The translations under genes and the position numbers were made by a program. A DNA stretch of 64,000 nucleotides, taken from positions 1 to 64,000 of the forward strand of contig SVMG01000007.1 of NCBI GenBank assembly GCA_015067545.1, read 5' to 3'. Of this stretch, positions 38,044-44,860 are shown piece by piece. The DNA comes from Oscillospiraceae bacterium (GTDB taxonomy: Bacteria > Bacillota > Clostridia > Oscillospirales > Oscillospiraceae). Below the pieces are notes generated by a model. That model worked only from the letters and a program-made list of their open reading frames with translations. It had not been told where the DNA came from and did not search any database. Positions within the stretch are counted from its first letter, which is position 1, and the number at the start of each line of letters is the position of its first letter.

Positions 38044-38169
38044 ATAGGACTCGAACCGATCTAAACGCAACAGTCCGGTGGACTGTTGCTTGCCGGGTTA
38101 GGGCCCCGGCGACACCTTAATTTTTCTGCAAAGCAGAAAAATGCAAATCGAGTCCTATATCGTCCACCA
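38044..38169 (+). repeat. tRNA-Val-tail module, copy 2
   Basis: Near-identical to copy 1 (a few substitutions). Outer stem ATAGGACTCGA (38044-38054) with TCGAGTCCTAT (38148-38158), 11 bp; hairpins 38067-38089, 38092-38110 and 38121-38141; 22-nt tRNA 3' end copy at 38148-38169. Period from copy 1 is 170 bp. Confidence 0.85.
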
Positions 38170-38173
38170 AAAT

Positions 38174-38206
38174 AAAAGTCATCCCAATCGGGATGGCTTT
38201 TTTCTC
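38174..38206 (+). terminator. Terminator-like hairpin after module copy 2
   Basis: Twelve-bp stem (38174-38185 with 38190-38201, one G-T pair) followed by T run. Confidence 0.8.
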
Positions 38207-38239
38207 TTGGTATGGCATTTAGTTGCAGGGATATTTTTC

Positions 38240-38268
38240 TTTACAAAGGATCGCTGTTACTGTATAAT
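38240..38268 (+). promoter_or_regulatory. Promoter of the small membrane zinc-ribbon gene
   Basis: TTTACA (38240-38245), 17-nt spacer, TATAAT (38263-38268). Confidence 0.75.
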
Positions 38269-38312
38269 ATTGGTAGCAATCCAATTATGATTCAGAAAGA
38301 AGGGATTTTACT

Positions 38313-38723
38313 ATGATAATTATTGTAGCAATTATTTGTATTTTAATTTCACTTGCGATTTGTAATCATTTTGCAAACGTAGCGGCAGAGAAGGGCTATG
38401 ACAAAGTAAAGTATTTCTGGATGGGCTTTTTCTTTGGCGTGTTTGTCTACGCTTGGATTGCAGCATTGCCTGATTTGGAATTGCAGCATAAGGTATCGCA
38501 ATTAGAGCGTAAAATTGAAAATATGGAGCGTATTGCGCTCACGTCAAAATTCGGAAATGGCCCCGCTGTTTCTTACTCGGCAAATTACGCGAACGATGAA
38601 GACACATACAGTACAAGCAAGGCTGTTACAACGGATGATGGTTATTGGATCTGTGGTAAATGCCGAACAAAGAACAGCATGAATTATGGTCAGTGCAAAA
38701 AATGTGGCACTTTTAGAGGATAA
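38313..38723 (+). CDS. Small membrane protein with coiled coil and C-terminal zinc ribbon
   Basis: A 136-residue protein. Two hydrophobic segments (MIIIVAIICILISLAICN and YFWMGFFFGVFVYAWIAALP), a short coiled coil (LQHKVSQLERKIENMERI), a Ser/Tyr-rich linker and a C-terminal four-Cys zinc finger of RanBP2-like type (WICGKCRTKNSMNYGQCKKCG). AT-rich relative to flanks. AGAAGGGA precedes ATG 38313, it has its own promoter and terminator. It lies between module copies 2 and 3, so it may be cargo of the element inserted at tRNA-Val. Function unknown. Confidence 0.75.
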   Translation: MIIIVAIICILISLAICNHFANVAAEKGYDKVKYFWMGFFFGVFVYAWIAALPDLELQHKVSQLERKIENMERIALTSKFGNGPAVSYSANYANDEDTYSTSKAVTTDDGYWICGKCRTKNSMNYGQCKKCGTFRG

Positions 38724-38730
38724 GTAATCG

Positions 38731-38756
38731 CCCTCCCCGTCATGGGGAGGGTTTTA
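38731..38756 (+). terminator. Terminator of the zinc-ribbon gene
   Basis: Stem CCCTCCCC/GGGGAGGG, loop GTCAT, then TTTT. Confidence 0.85.
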
Positions 38757-38787
38757 CTATGGAAACGCGGCTGAAGATTCCACAGAT

Positions 38788-39380
38788 CATCGAAAAACTC
38801 CGGGAGAGTTTCACAAACACATTGTTAACTTCGCCCTGGATTACCCGTACCGCCGGATTGCCGTTGCTGTACTGGTGCTATTGTTCACCGGCATTCGCCG
38901 GGGCGAACTACTTGGGATCAAGTGGGACGATCTGAGCAATAACGCCCTCACCATCCGTCGTGGCGTGTACCAAGAACACGGGACAGCCTGCGTGGAGGAC
39001 TACATAGCCAAGACTCCCAAAAGCCTGCGCACCGTCCCCCTAGTGCCGGAGATCGCTCACCAAATAACCACCTTACCCCGTGTCGGTCAATTTGTATTCG
39101 GTACGTCTAGCGGTAAAGTGTGGCATCCCCGGAATTTCTCTAGGGACTACGGCAAGTTCTTCCGTGATCTGCAAGATGTATACCCCAACGTGCGCCGTCT
39201 GTCCGTCCATTGTTGCCGTCATTCCTTTGCGACCTTGACCCTCACTTCCGGCGCTGATCTGCGAGTGGTTCAGCAGTTGCTTGGACATACGGACATAAAG
39301 ACCACCGCCTGTATACACACCCGGATATGAATATTATGCAAAAAGCAGTTTCCGGGATGCGTGATGATCTCTTTCCGTAA
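38788..39380 (+). pseudogene. Tyrosine recombinase/phage integrase, N-terminally truncated and frameshifted
   Basis: The readable part is the catalytic domain of a phage-type integrase: FHKHIVNFALDYPYRRIAV, LLFTGIRRGELLGIKWDD (catalytic Arg), KTPKSLRTVPLVPEI, VHCCRHSFATL (His-x-x-Arg), VQQLLGHTDIKTT. In this frame it stops at 39330 as CIHTRI. One base missing near 39310 explains this: reading on from TAT at 39312 in another frame gives YTHPDMNIMQKAVSGMRDDLFP and a stop at 39378-39380, the normal integrase end with its catalytic Tyr. The N-terminal arm- and core-binding domains are gone. It lies between tRNA-tail module copies 2 and 3 and probably once mediated insertion at the tRNA-Val 3' end. 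Confidence 0.85.
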
Positions 39381-39413
39381 CGTGTGGACTCCTCCCGTTT
39401 TTCGTGATGACTC

Positions 39414-39489
39414 TGCTTGCCGGGTTAGGGCCCCGGCGACACCTTAATTTTTCTGCAAAGCAGAAAAATGCAAATCGAGTCCTATATCG
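39414..39489 (+). repeat. tRNA-Val-tail module, copy 3 (truncated)
   Basis: Only the right half is present: hairpin GCCGGG/CCCGGC, GACACCTTAA, hairpin TTTTTCTGC/GCAGAAAAA, and 15 nt of the tRNA tail (39475-39489) before diverging. Its end is 4 bp from the stop codon of the ABC permease gene, marking the right boundary of the inserted segment. Confidence 0.8.
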
Positions 39490-39492
39490 CTC

Positions 39493-40224
39493 TTAATGCC
39501 TCTTCATCTGCCGCAAAAAGAGAATAATCGCGCCTGCTGTTGTTACAACCGCATAACCCAAAACAACACAGATATGCGTCCATACATCCGTGCAATCCCC
39601 GCCGATGATTACCCGTTCCAGTTTGACCATATGCACAAACGGCAATACGTTTGCGATTTTTCTAAATGCGCCGCCTATGAGTTCCAGGTCAAACCACACA
39701 CCGGATAGCCACGCAGATAAATTTGTCAGTAATGCGCCGCAAATGCCGCCCACCGCTTTTACATTGAATACGCTGCCGCATAATAGTCCCAGGGAAATGT
39801 AAAAAACCGAAATTGGAATCATCATCAAAATCGCAAACAAAATGTTCACAGAAATCGGCAAGCCAAGCAACATGGCAATCAGGTAGCAGATACAGCTTTG
39901 ACCTACGGAAATCGGTATCACCGGAAGTATGTATCCCAAAATGAAATCCGTTGCCTTCATGGGTGTGGTGTATAATCTTTGAAGTAACGCGCTTTCCCGA
40001 TCTTTGGCCACCAGAGTCGCAGAGAAAAGCGTCATGAATGAAAGCCCAAATACCGCAACTCCCGGCGCGAGACTCTCTATTTCAAACAGACTGACGGGTA
40101 TGTTGGCTTGCATGGCACTCAGAAGAAGCAATATCACAATTGGAAATCCCAGGCCAAATACCAGATTGGTAGGATCGCGCAGAATTTCCCTGGCACATCT
40201 TTTTGAAAAAGTGAGTGTTCTCAT
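39493..40224 (-). CDS. ABC-2 type transporter permease
   Basis: A 243-residue permease with six helices, ABC-2/DrrB-like: LVFGLGFPIVILLLLSAM, VAVFGLSFMTLFSATLVAKDRESALLQRLYTTPMKATDFILGYILP (conserved cytoplasmic loop), and three more helices to the C-terminus, ending RQMKRH. It pairs with the ATPase upstream (one-base overlap of stop and start) to form an exporter, commonly for drugs, bacteriocins or lipids. The gene stops 4 bp from the right edge of the tRNA-tail element. Confidence 0.9.
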   Translation of the reverse strand: MRTLTFSKRCAREILRDPTNLVFGLGFPIVILLLLSAMQANIPVSLFEIESLAPGVAVFGLSFMTLFSATLVAKDRESALLQRLYTTPMKATDFILGYILPVIPISVGQSCICYLIAMLLGLPISVNILFAILMMIPISVFYISLGLLCGSVFNVKAVGGICGALLTNLSAWLSGVWFDLELIGGAFRKIANVLPFVHMVKLERVIIGGDCTDVWTHICVVLGYAVVTTAGAIILFLRQMKRH

Positions 40225-40949
40225 TATTGTGCCTCCCTTATGATCCGTACAAAGGCATCTTCAAATTTTTCCGCAGATGTCATCTGCATAAGCTCCCTGG
40301 CTGTTCCAATCACCAACAGCTTTCCGTCCTTCATAATGCCAATGCGGTCGGACAGGGCTTCGGCTTCTTCCATGTAGTGGGTAGTCAGAATAATGGTCAC
40401 TTTTCCTTTTAGGTCCATAATGACATCCCACAGCTCGCTCCGGGCAATCACATCCAGGCCCAAAGTCGGCTCGTCAAGAAACAAAACCGACGGCTCGCTG
40501 ATAAGCGCCATTGCGATACTGACTCTGCGTTGCCAGCCGCCCGACAGCTTCCCCGCCTTTTTCATGAGTATGCTGTGTAAACGAAGTTGCTCTGCGATGT
40601 TTTCTATCCTTTTTCGGGTTTCTTCCTTTAAAAATCCAAAAATACCGCATATCAGTTCCAGATTTTCTTTGACCGATAAATTCGGTGCAACCGCCGTTTC
40701 CTGGGGTGATACGCCGATCATGCCCTTAACGCGCAACTCATCACCCACAATGCTGTTGCCGCCGACAAACGCATCACCGCTTGTTGGCTTTGTAAGGCAG
40801 GAAAGCATTTTAATGGTTGTGGTCTTCCCCGCCCCGTTAACGCCAAGCAAGGAAAACAATTCTCCCTGATCAATTTGAAGATCCAGCTGATCCACAGCAA
40901 CAACATCTTTATATTTCTTTGCGAGTGCGACTGTTTTGATTGCCTCCAT
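40224..40949 (-). CDS. ABC transporter ATP-binding protein
   Basis: A 241-residue CcmA/DrrA-type ATPase: Walker A GVNGAGKTTTIK, Q-loop GVSPQETA, signature LSGGWQRRVSIAMAL, Walker B VLFLDEPTLGLD, H-loop LTTHYMEEA. The signature has Trp-Gln in place of the usual Gln-Arg-like start (LSGGWQR rather than LSGGMKQR), common in DrrA-like exporters. Forms an export system with the downstream permease. Substrate unknown. Confidence 0.93.
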   Translation of the reverse strand: MEAIKTVALAKKYKDVVAVDQLDLQIDQGELFSLLGVNGAGKTTTIKMLSCLTKPTSGDAFVGGNSIVGDELRVKGMIGVSPQETAVAPNLSVKENLELICGIFGFLKEETRKRIENIAEQLRLHSILMKKAGKLSGGWQRRVSIAMALISEPSVLFLDEPTLGLDVIARSELWDVIMDLKGKVTIILTTHYMEEAEALSDRIGIMKDGKLLVIGTARELMQMTSAEKFEDAFVRIIREAQ

Positions 40950-41079
40950 AATGACCCTCCCAATGTTTGATTTGCAAGGTGATTATATCATCTCATTTGG
41001 AAAAAATATCAATATTGGTCTCATCGGTCATTTCGGCTTGCTATTCGGTCATAAAAATAGCCCATTCTGGCGGCACCCC

Positions 41080-41108
41080 TTGCCAATTCTGCCGAAATCC
41101 GATATAAT
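41080..41108 (+). promoter_or_regulatory. Promoter of the DUF308 gene
   Basis: TTGCCA (41080-41085), 17-nt spacer, TATAAT (41103-41108). Confidence 0.75.
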
Positions 41109-41144
41109 ATGGTTGTAATCACATTGCGATTGGAGGTCGCGACT

Positions 41145-41729
41145 ATGAAATTTCTGAAAAATCACTTTGCCGGTATTGGCATGTTTCTGCTGGAGATCCT
41201 TGTTGGCGTTTTGCTGCTGATCAATCCCGTGGGCTTCACTTCCGGCATCATTATGGGCGCCGGTTTGGTATTGCTCCTGGTTGGCATTGTGTGCATCATC
41301 AAATACTTCCGTGCAGAACCCCAGGAGGCTGCAAAAAGTCAAAATCTAATGAAGGGTCTGATTGCACTTCTGGCAGGCAGCTTCTGTGCTCTGCGCTCTG
41401 AATGGTTTGTGGTCACCTTCCCTGTCATTACACTGATCTATGGCGTGGTCATCCTCATTACCGGTCTTGGCAAAATTCAATGGACGGTTGACATCCTTCG
41501 TCAAAAGAAGCCCAGATGGTTTCTTTGCGCCTTGAGTGCATTGGTTTCCACGGCATGTGGCCTGGTGATCATTGCTGCCCCCTTCACCACCACCGCTGTG
41601 CTGTGGATGTTTACCGGTATTGGTCTGATCGTAGACGCCTGCTTCGATATTGTGGCACTGATCTTCACCAACCGCAAGGCCATCCCGGACGAACCCACAA
41701 CCGAAGCTGACGACGAAACTGCCGAATAA
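41145..41729 (+). CDS. HdeD/DUF308-like membrane protein
   Basis: A 194-residue protein with six helices in pairs: GIGMFLLEILVGVLLLINP, SGIIMGAGLVLLLVGIVCIIKY, LIALLAGSFCALRS, FPVITLIYGVVILITGLGK, LCALSALVSTACGLVIIAAP, VLWMFTGIGLIVDACFDIVALIF. This repeat pattern is typical of DUF308/HdeD proteins, whose role is poorly known outside acid resistance in enterics. The C-terminus is acidic (EPTTEADDETAE). GGAGGTCG precedes ATG 41145. The TSUP gene follows at 32 bp. Confidence 0.85.
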   Translation: MKFLKNHFAGIGMFLLEILVGVLLLINPVGFTSGIIMGAGLVLLLVGIVCIIKYFRAEPQEAAKSQNLMKGLIALLAGSFCALRSEWFVVTFPVITLIYGVVILITGLGKIQWTVDILRQKKPRWFLCALSALVSTACGLVIIAAPFTTTAVLWMFTGIGLIVDACFDIVALIFTNRKAIPDEPTTEADDETAE

Positions 41730-41761
41730 ATCAGCACATACTCTTTAGATTTGGAATATAT

Positions 41762-42544
41762 ATGATGGATTCACTTCTTTTTACTGCTCTCATCTGCTTT
41801 CTTGCCGGCATGGGTGCCGGCCTCGGCACCGGCTTTGCGGGCATGAGTGCCGCCGCTGTCATCACGCCGATCCTTGTCACCTTTTTGAAAATCGAGCCCT
41901 ATGAAGCCGTAGGTATCGCGTTGGCGTCCGATGTACTTGCCAGTGGCATCAGTGCCTATGAGTACGGCAAGCACAAAAATCTGGACATCAAAAACGGTCT
42001 GGTGATGATGGCCTGTGTGCTGCTGTTTACCCTGATTGGCAGTTGGATATCCAGCATGGTCTCCGGAGGAACCATGGGAACGCTCTCCGTATTTATGACA
42101 CTGATCCTGGGCATCAAATTCATCGTTAAGCCGGTCATGACCACCAAGGAAGCTATGGCGGCAGTCAGCGCAAAAAAACGCACGCTGCAATCCATTTTCT
42201 GCGGCGTGTTCATTGGCTTTATCTGTGGCTTTGTTGGAGCCGGCGGCGGCATGATGATGCTCCTCATTTTAACAGGTGTCCTTGGTTATGAGCTCAAAAC
42301 AGCCGTTGGTACCAGTGTGTTTATTATGGCCTTTACCGCCCTGACCGGTGCTGTCAGTCACTTTGCCATTGACGGTGCTCCAAACTGGACTGTTTTGATC
42401 CTTTGCGTGGTATTTACACTGCTGTGGGCCAGAATCGCGGCACGCTTTGCCAACAAAGCTACACCCAAGGTGCTCAACCGGGCTGTCGGTGTGATTCTTG
42501 TGATTCTCGGCATTGCCGTTCTCGGCTTTGAATTGTTCACCTAA
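41762..42544 (+). CDS. TSUP family (TauE/SafE) membrane transporter
   Basis: A 260-residue protein with about eight helices and the two family repeats: FLAGMGAGLGTGFAGMSAAAVITPILV near the start and GVFIGFICGFVGAGGGMMMLLILTGVLGYELKTAVGTSVFIM in the second half. TSUP members export or import sulfite, sulfoacetate and other small organosulfur or C2 anions. With cysE/cysK and the sulfhydrylase in the window a sulfur compound is plausible, but not shown. Ribosome site is weak (TTTGGAATAT); ATG 41765 is an alternative. Confidence 0.88.
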   Translation: MMDSLLFTALICFLAGMGAGLGTGFAGMSAAAVITPILVTFLKIEPYEAVGIALASDVLASGISAYEYGKHKNLDIKNGLVMMACVLLFTLIGSWISSMVSGGTMGTLSVFMTLILGIKFIVKPVMTTKEAMAAVSAKKRTLQSIFCGVFIGFICGFVGAGGGMMMLLILTGVLGYELKTAVGTSVFIMAFTALTGAVSHFAIDGAPNWTVLILCVVFTLLWARIAARFANKATPKVLNRAVGVILVILGIAVLGFELFT

Positions 42545-42555
42545 CAAGTATACAC

Positions 42556-42587
42556 GAACCCCCGGCTGCCGCAGTAGCCGGGGGTTC
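42556..42587. terminator. Bidirectional terminator
   Basis: Twelve-bp stem GAACCCCCGGCT/AGCCGGGGGTTC between convergent TSUP and EF-G-like genes. Confidence 0.85.
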
Positions 42588-42596
42588 TTATATTTC

Positions 42597-44663
42597 TTAG
42601 TCTTCGTCGTTCTTGGCATCCTCAATGATCTTTGCCTGTGCAGCCTTGGGAACTTCCTCATAGCGCACGAAGGACAGAGTGAAGGAGCCTCTTGCCTGGG
42701 TCATAGCCCGCAGATCGATGGCATAAGTGCCCATTTCAGCCATGGGAACTTCGGCCTCAACCACAGTATTGCCGTCAGCATCGGGAGTCATGCCCATGGG
42801 ACGGCCGCGGCGCTTGCTCAGATCGCCCATCACATCGCCAACGTAAGCTTCGGGTACGGTAACGGCCAATGCACCCACAGGCTCCAGCAGAGTGGGCATT
42901 GCATTGGGCATTGCTTCCTTGTAAGACAAGATCGCAGCCAGCTTGAACGCCATTTCGTTGGAGTCAACGGGATGGTAAGAGCCATCGTACAGAGTTGCCT
43001 TCAGATTGACCATGGGATAGCCGGCCAGGGGGCCCTTCATAACAGCTTCCTGCAGACCCTTTTCAACAGCGGGGTTGAAGTTCTTGGGCACAGCACCGCC
43101 GACAACGGCCACATCAAAGATCAGGTCGTCCTGCTCTTCCTGGGGCTCGAAGCGGACCCAAACATCACCGAACTGGCCGGAACCACCGGTCTGCTTCTTG
43201 TGACGGCCATGGGCCTCTACGGTCTTCTTGATCTTTTCCCGGTATGCAACCTTGGCGGGCAGCAGAACTGCATCCACACCAAAGCGGCTCTTCAGCTTTG
43301 CAACCAGCACATCCAGCTGCTGGTCACCTGCACCGGACAGCACCAGCTGATGGGTCTCGGCATTGTTGACCAAAGTGAAGGAGGGATCTTCTTCGTTCAG
43401 ACGGTTCAGACCGGCGCCGACCTTTTCTTCCTGACCCTTGGTCTTGGGAGCAATAGCCATGGAATAGCAGGGCGCAGCATAGGGAATACCCTTCAGAGAA
43501 ACGACCTTACGGGGATCGCACAGGGTATCGCCGGTCTTGACCTTGTCCATCTTGCCGATGGCACCGATGTCACCGCAGGAGAGCATCTTGACCTCGGTAT
43601 TCTTCTTGCCGCACATGGTGTACAGGCGGCCCAGCTTTTCGGTCTCGCCGGTACGGGCATTGACCAGGGTGGTATCGGAGGTGATCTCACCGGACAGCAC
43701 CTTGATGAAAGAGTACTTGCCGTACTGGTCAGAAACAGTCTTCCACACAAATGCAGCAGGCACGCCGCCGGGGGAAACCACGAATTCTTCGGTAGTACCG
43801 TCGGCCAGGGTAGCCTTGTGGTAGTTACCCTCGACGGGGTTGGGCAGCAGATCGATGATGTGATCCATGAGCATCAGGCTACCAAGGCAGTTCACACCGG
43901 AGCCGCACAGCACCGGGAACAGGCTCAGTTCAGAAACGCCCTGGTGCAGGCCCTTGATCATTTCAGCATAAGTGAAATCGTCGCCCTCAAAGAAGCGATC
44001 CATCAAAGCCTCATCAGTCTCAGCAACGGACTCCTTCAGCGCGTCGTTGAACTCTTCAATAACGGACACCTTGTCATCGGGAACCTGGATCTCGACCCGC
44101 TTCAGGTTCTGCATCTCGTATGCGCGCTTGTTCAGCACGTCAATGATGCCGGTAACCTTCTTGGAGGAATCCCAAATGGGCACGACCACGGGAGCGATCT
44201 TGTTGCCGTACTTGGCACGCAGAGCTTCAAAGGTGGCATTGTAATCGGAGTGATCCTCGTCAGTCTTGGAAATGTAGACGAAGCGGGGCATATTCCGCTC
44301 TTCACAGTATTTCCATGCTTTCTCGAAGCCGACGGTGATGCCGTCCTTGGCGGAACAGACCAAAATGGCTGCATCGGCAGCACGCAGGGCCTCTACAACG
44401 GCGCCGGAGAAATCAAAGCCGCCGGGGGTATCCAACAGGTTGATCTTGGTATTCTTATATTCCAGGGGAACGACCGCAGTGGAAATGGAAATATTGCGGC
44501 GGATCTCCTCAGGATCAAAGTCACAAACGGTGTTGCCGTCGGCATTTTTGCCCATGCGGTCAATAGCACCGGTCATGTAAAGCAGGCTCTCTGCCAGAGC
44601 AGTCTTGCCGCTGCCACTGTGGCCCAGCAAGCAAATGTTGCGAATCGCGTTGGCTGTGTACAT
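42597..44663 (-). CDS. EF-G-like translational GTPase (FusA paralogue)
   Basis: A 688-residue protein with the EF-G layout: G domain about 1-265, domain II about 290-370, III, IV and V to the end (GVPAAFVWKT, AYREKIKKTVEAHGRHKKQTGGSGQFGDVWV, EPVGALAVTVPEAYVGDVMGDLSKRRG). It differs from true EF-G: G1 is GHSGSGKT (14-21), G2 region reads CDFDPEEIRRNISI in place of the ERGITI motif, G3 DTPGG (78-82), and G4 is SKTD (132-135) not NKxD. These are marks of the FusA2/EF-G-like group whose role is unclear. True fusA must lie elsewhere. Promoter at 44708-44736. Confidence 0.9.
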   Translation of the reverse strand: MYTANAIRNICLLGHSGSGKTALAESLLYMTGAIDRMGKNADGNTVCDFDPEEIRRNISISTAVVPLEYKNTKINLLDTPGGFDFSGAVVEALRAADAAILVCSAKDGITVGFEKAWKYCEERNMPRFVYISKTDEDHSDYNATFEALRAKYGNKIAPVVVPIWDSSKKVTGIIDVLNKRAYEMQNLKRVEIQVPDDKVSVIEEFNDALKESVAETDEALMDRFFEGDDFTYAEMIKGLHQGVSELSLFPVLCGSGVNCLGSLMLMDHIIDLLPNPVEGNYHKATLADGTTEEFVVSPGGVPAAFVWKTVSDQYGKYSFIKVLSGEITSDTTLVNARTGETEKLGRLYTMCGKKNTEVKMLSCGDIGAIGKMDKVKTGDTLCDPRKVVSLKGIPYAAPCYSMAIAPKTKGQEEKVGAGLNRLNEEDPSFTLVNNAETHQLVLSGAGDQQLDVLVAKLKSRFGVDAVLLPAKVAYREKIKKTVEAHGRHKKQTGGSGQFGDVWVRFEPQEEQDDLIFDVAVVGGAVPKNFNPAVEKGLQEAVMKGPLAGYPMVNLKATLYDGSYHPVDSNEMAFKLAAILSYKEAMPNAMPTLLEPVGALAVTVPEAYVGDVMGDLSKRRGRPMGMTPDADGNTVVEAEVPMAEMGTYAIDLRAMTQARGSFTLSFVRYEEVPKAAQAKIIEDAKNDED

Positions 44664-44707
44664 AAATCAAATCTCCTTTCGGTAGGTGCGAAGCACCACA
44701 TGAGGAC

Positions 44708-44736
44708 ATTATACACGAAACAGAGCCGTATTTCAA
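44708..44736 (-). promoter_or_regulatory. Promoter of the EF-G-like gene
   Basis: Minus strand TTGAAA (44736-44731), 17-nt spacer, TATAAT (44713-44708). Confidence 0.8.
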
Positions 44737-44826
44737 TGCCTTTTTTCGTCAGAGTGCAAAATTAGTCAAAATGCCCATAGACATTTGTTTTTCGCAGTAA
44801 AACACGCTAAAATTTCGGTGTAAAGA

Positions 44827-44855
44827 ACACCCCGGAGTTGCAAGCTCCGGGGTGT
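44827..44855 (-). terminator. Terminator of the pseudo-P-type ATPase gene
   Basis: Eleven-bp stem ACACCCCGGAG/CTCCGGGGTGT just after the stop at 44861. Confidence 0.75.
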
Positions 44856-44860
44856 CGCAC

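Noticed and set aside
37978-38169. Additional tRNA genes from repeated TCGAGTCC...CCA ends
   Set aside because: Only the T-arm side strand and CCA are repeated; no D arm, anticodon arm or 5' acceptor strand, so they are not tRNA genes.
38760-38875. Separate small gene beginning ATGGAAACGCGG
   Set aside because: The other frame over this stretch continues directly into the integrase (FHKHIVNFALDYPYRR), so it is part of the pseudogene.
37752-39489. CRISPR array at the tRNA-Val locus
   Set aside because: Repeat units are 170 bp with tRNA tails and hairpins, only two full copies, and no cas genes are near; this is not a CRISPR layout.
42513-44765. 750-codon open frame on the plus strand
   Set aside because: Antisense to the EF-G-like gene and reads through a terminator hairpin; repetitive residue content.
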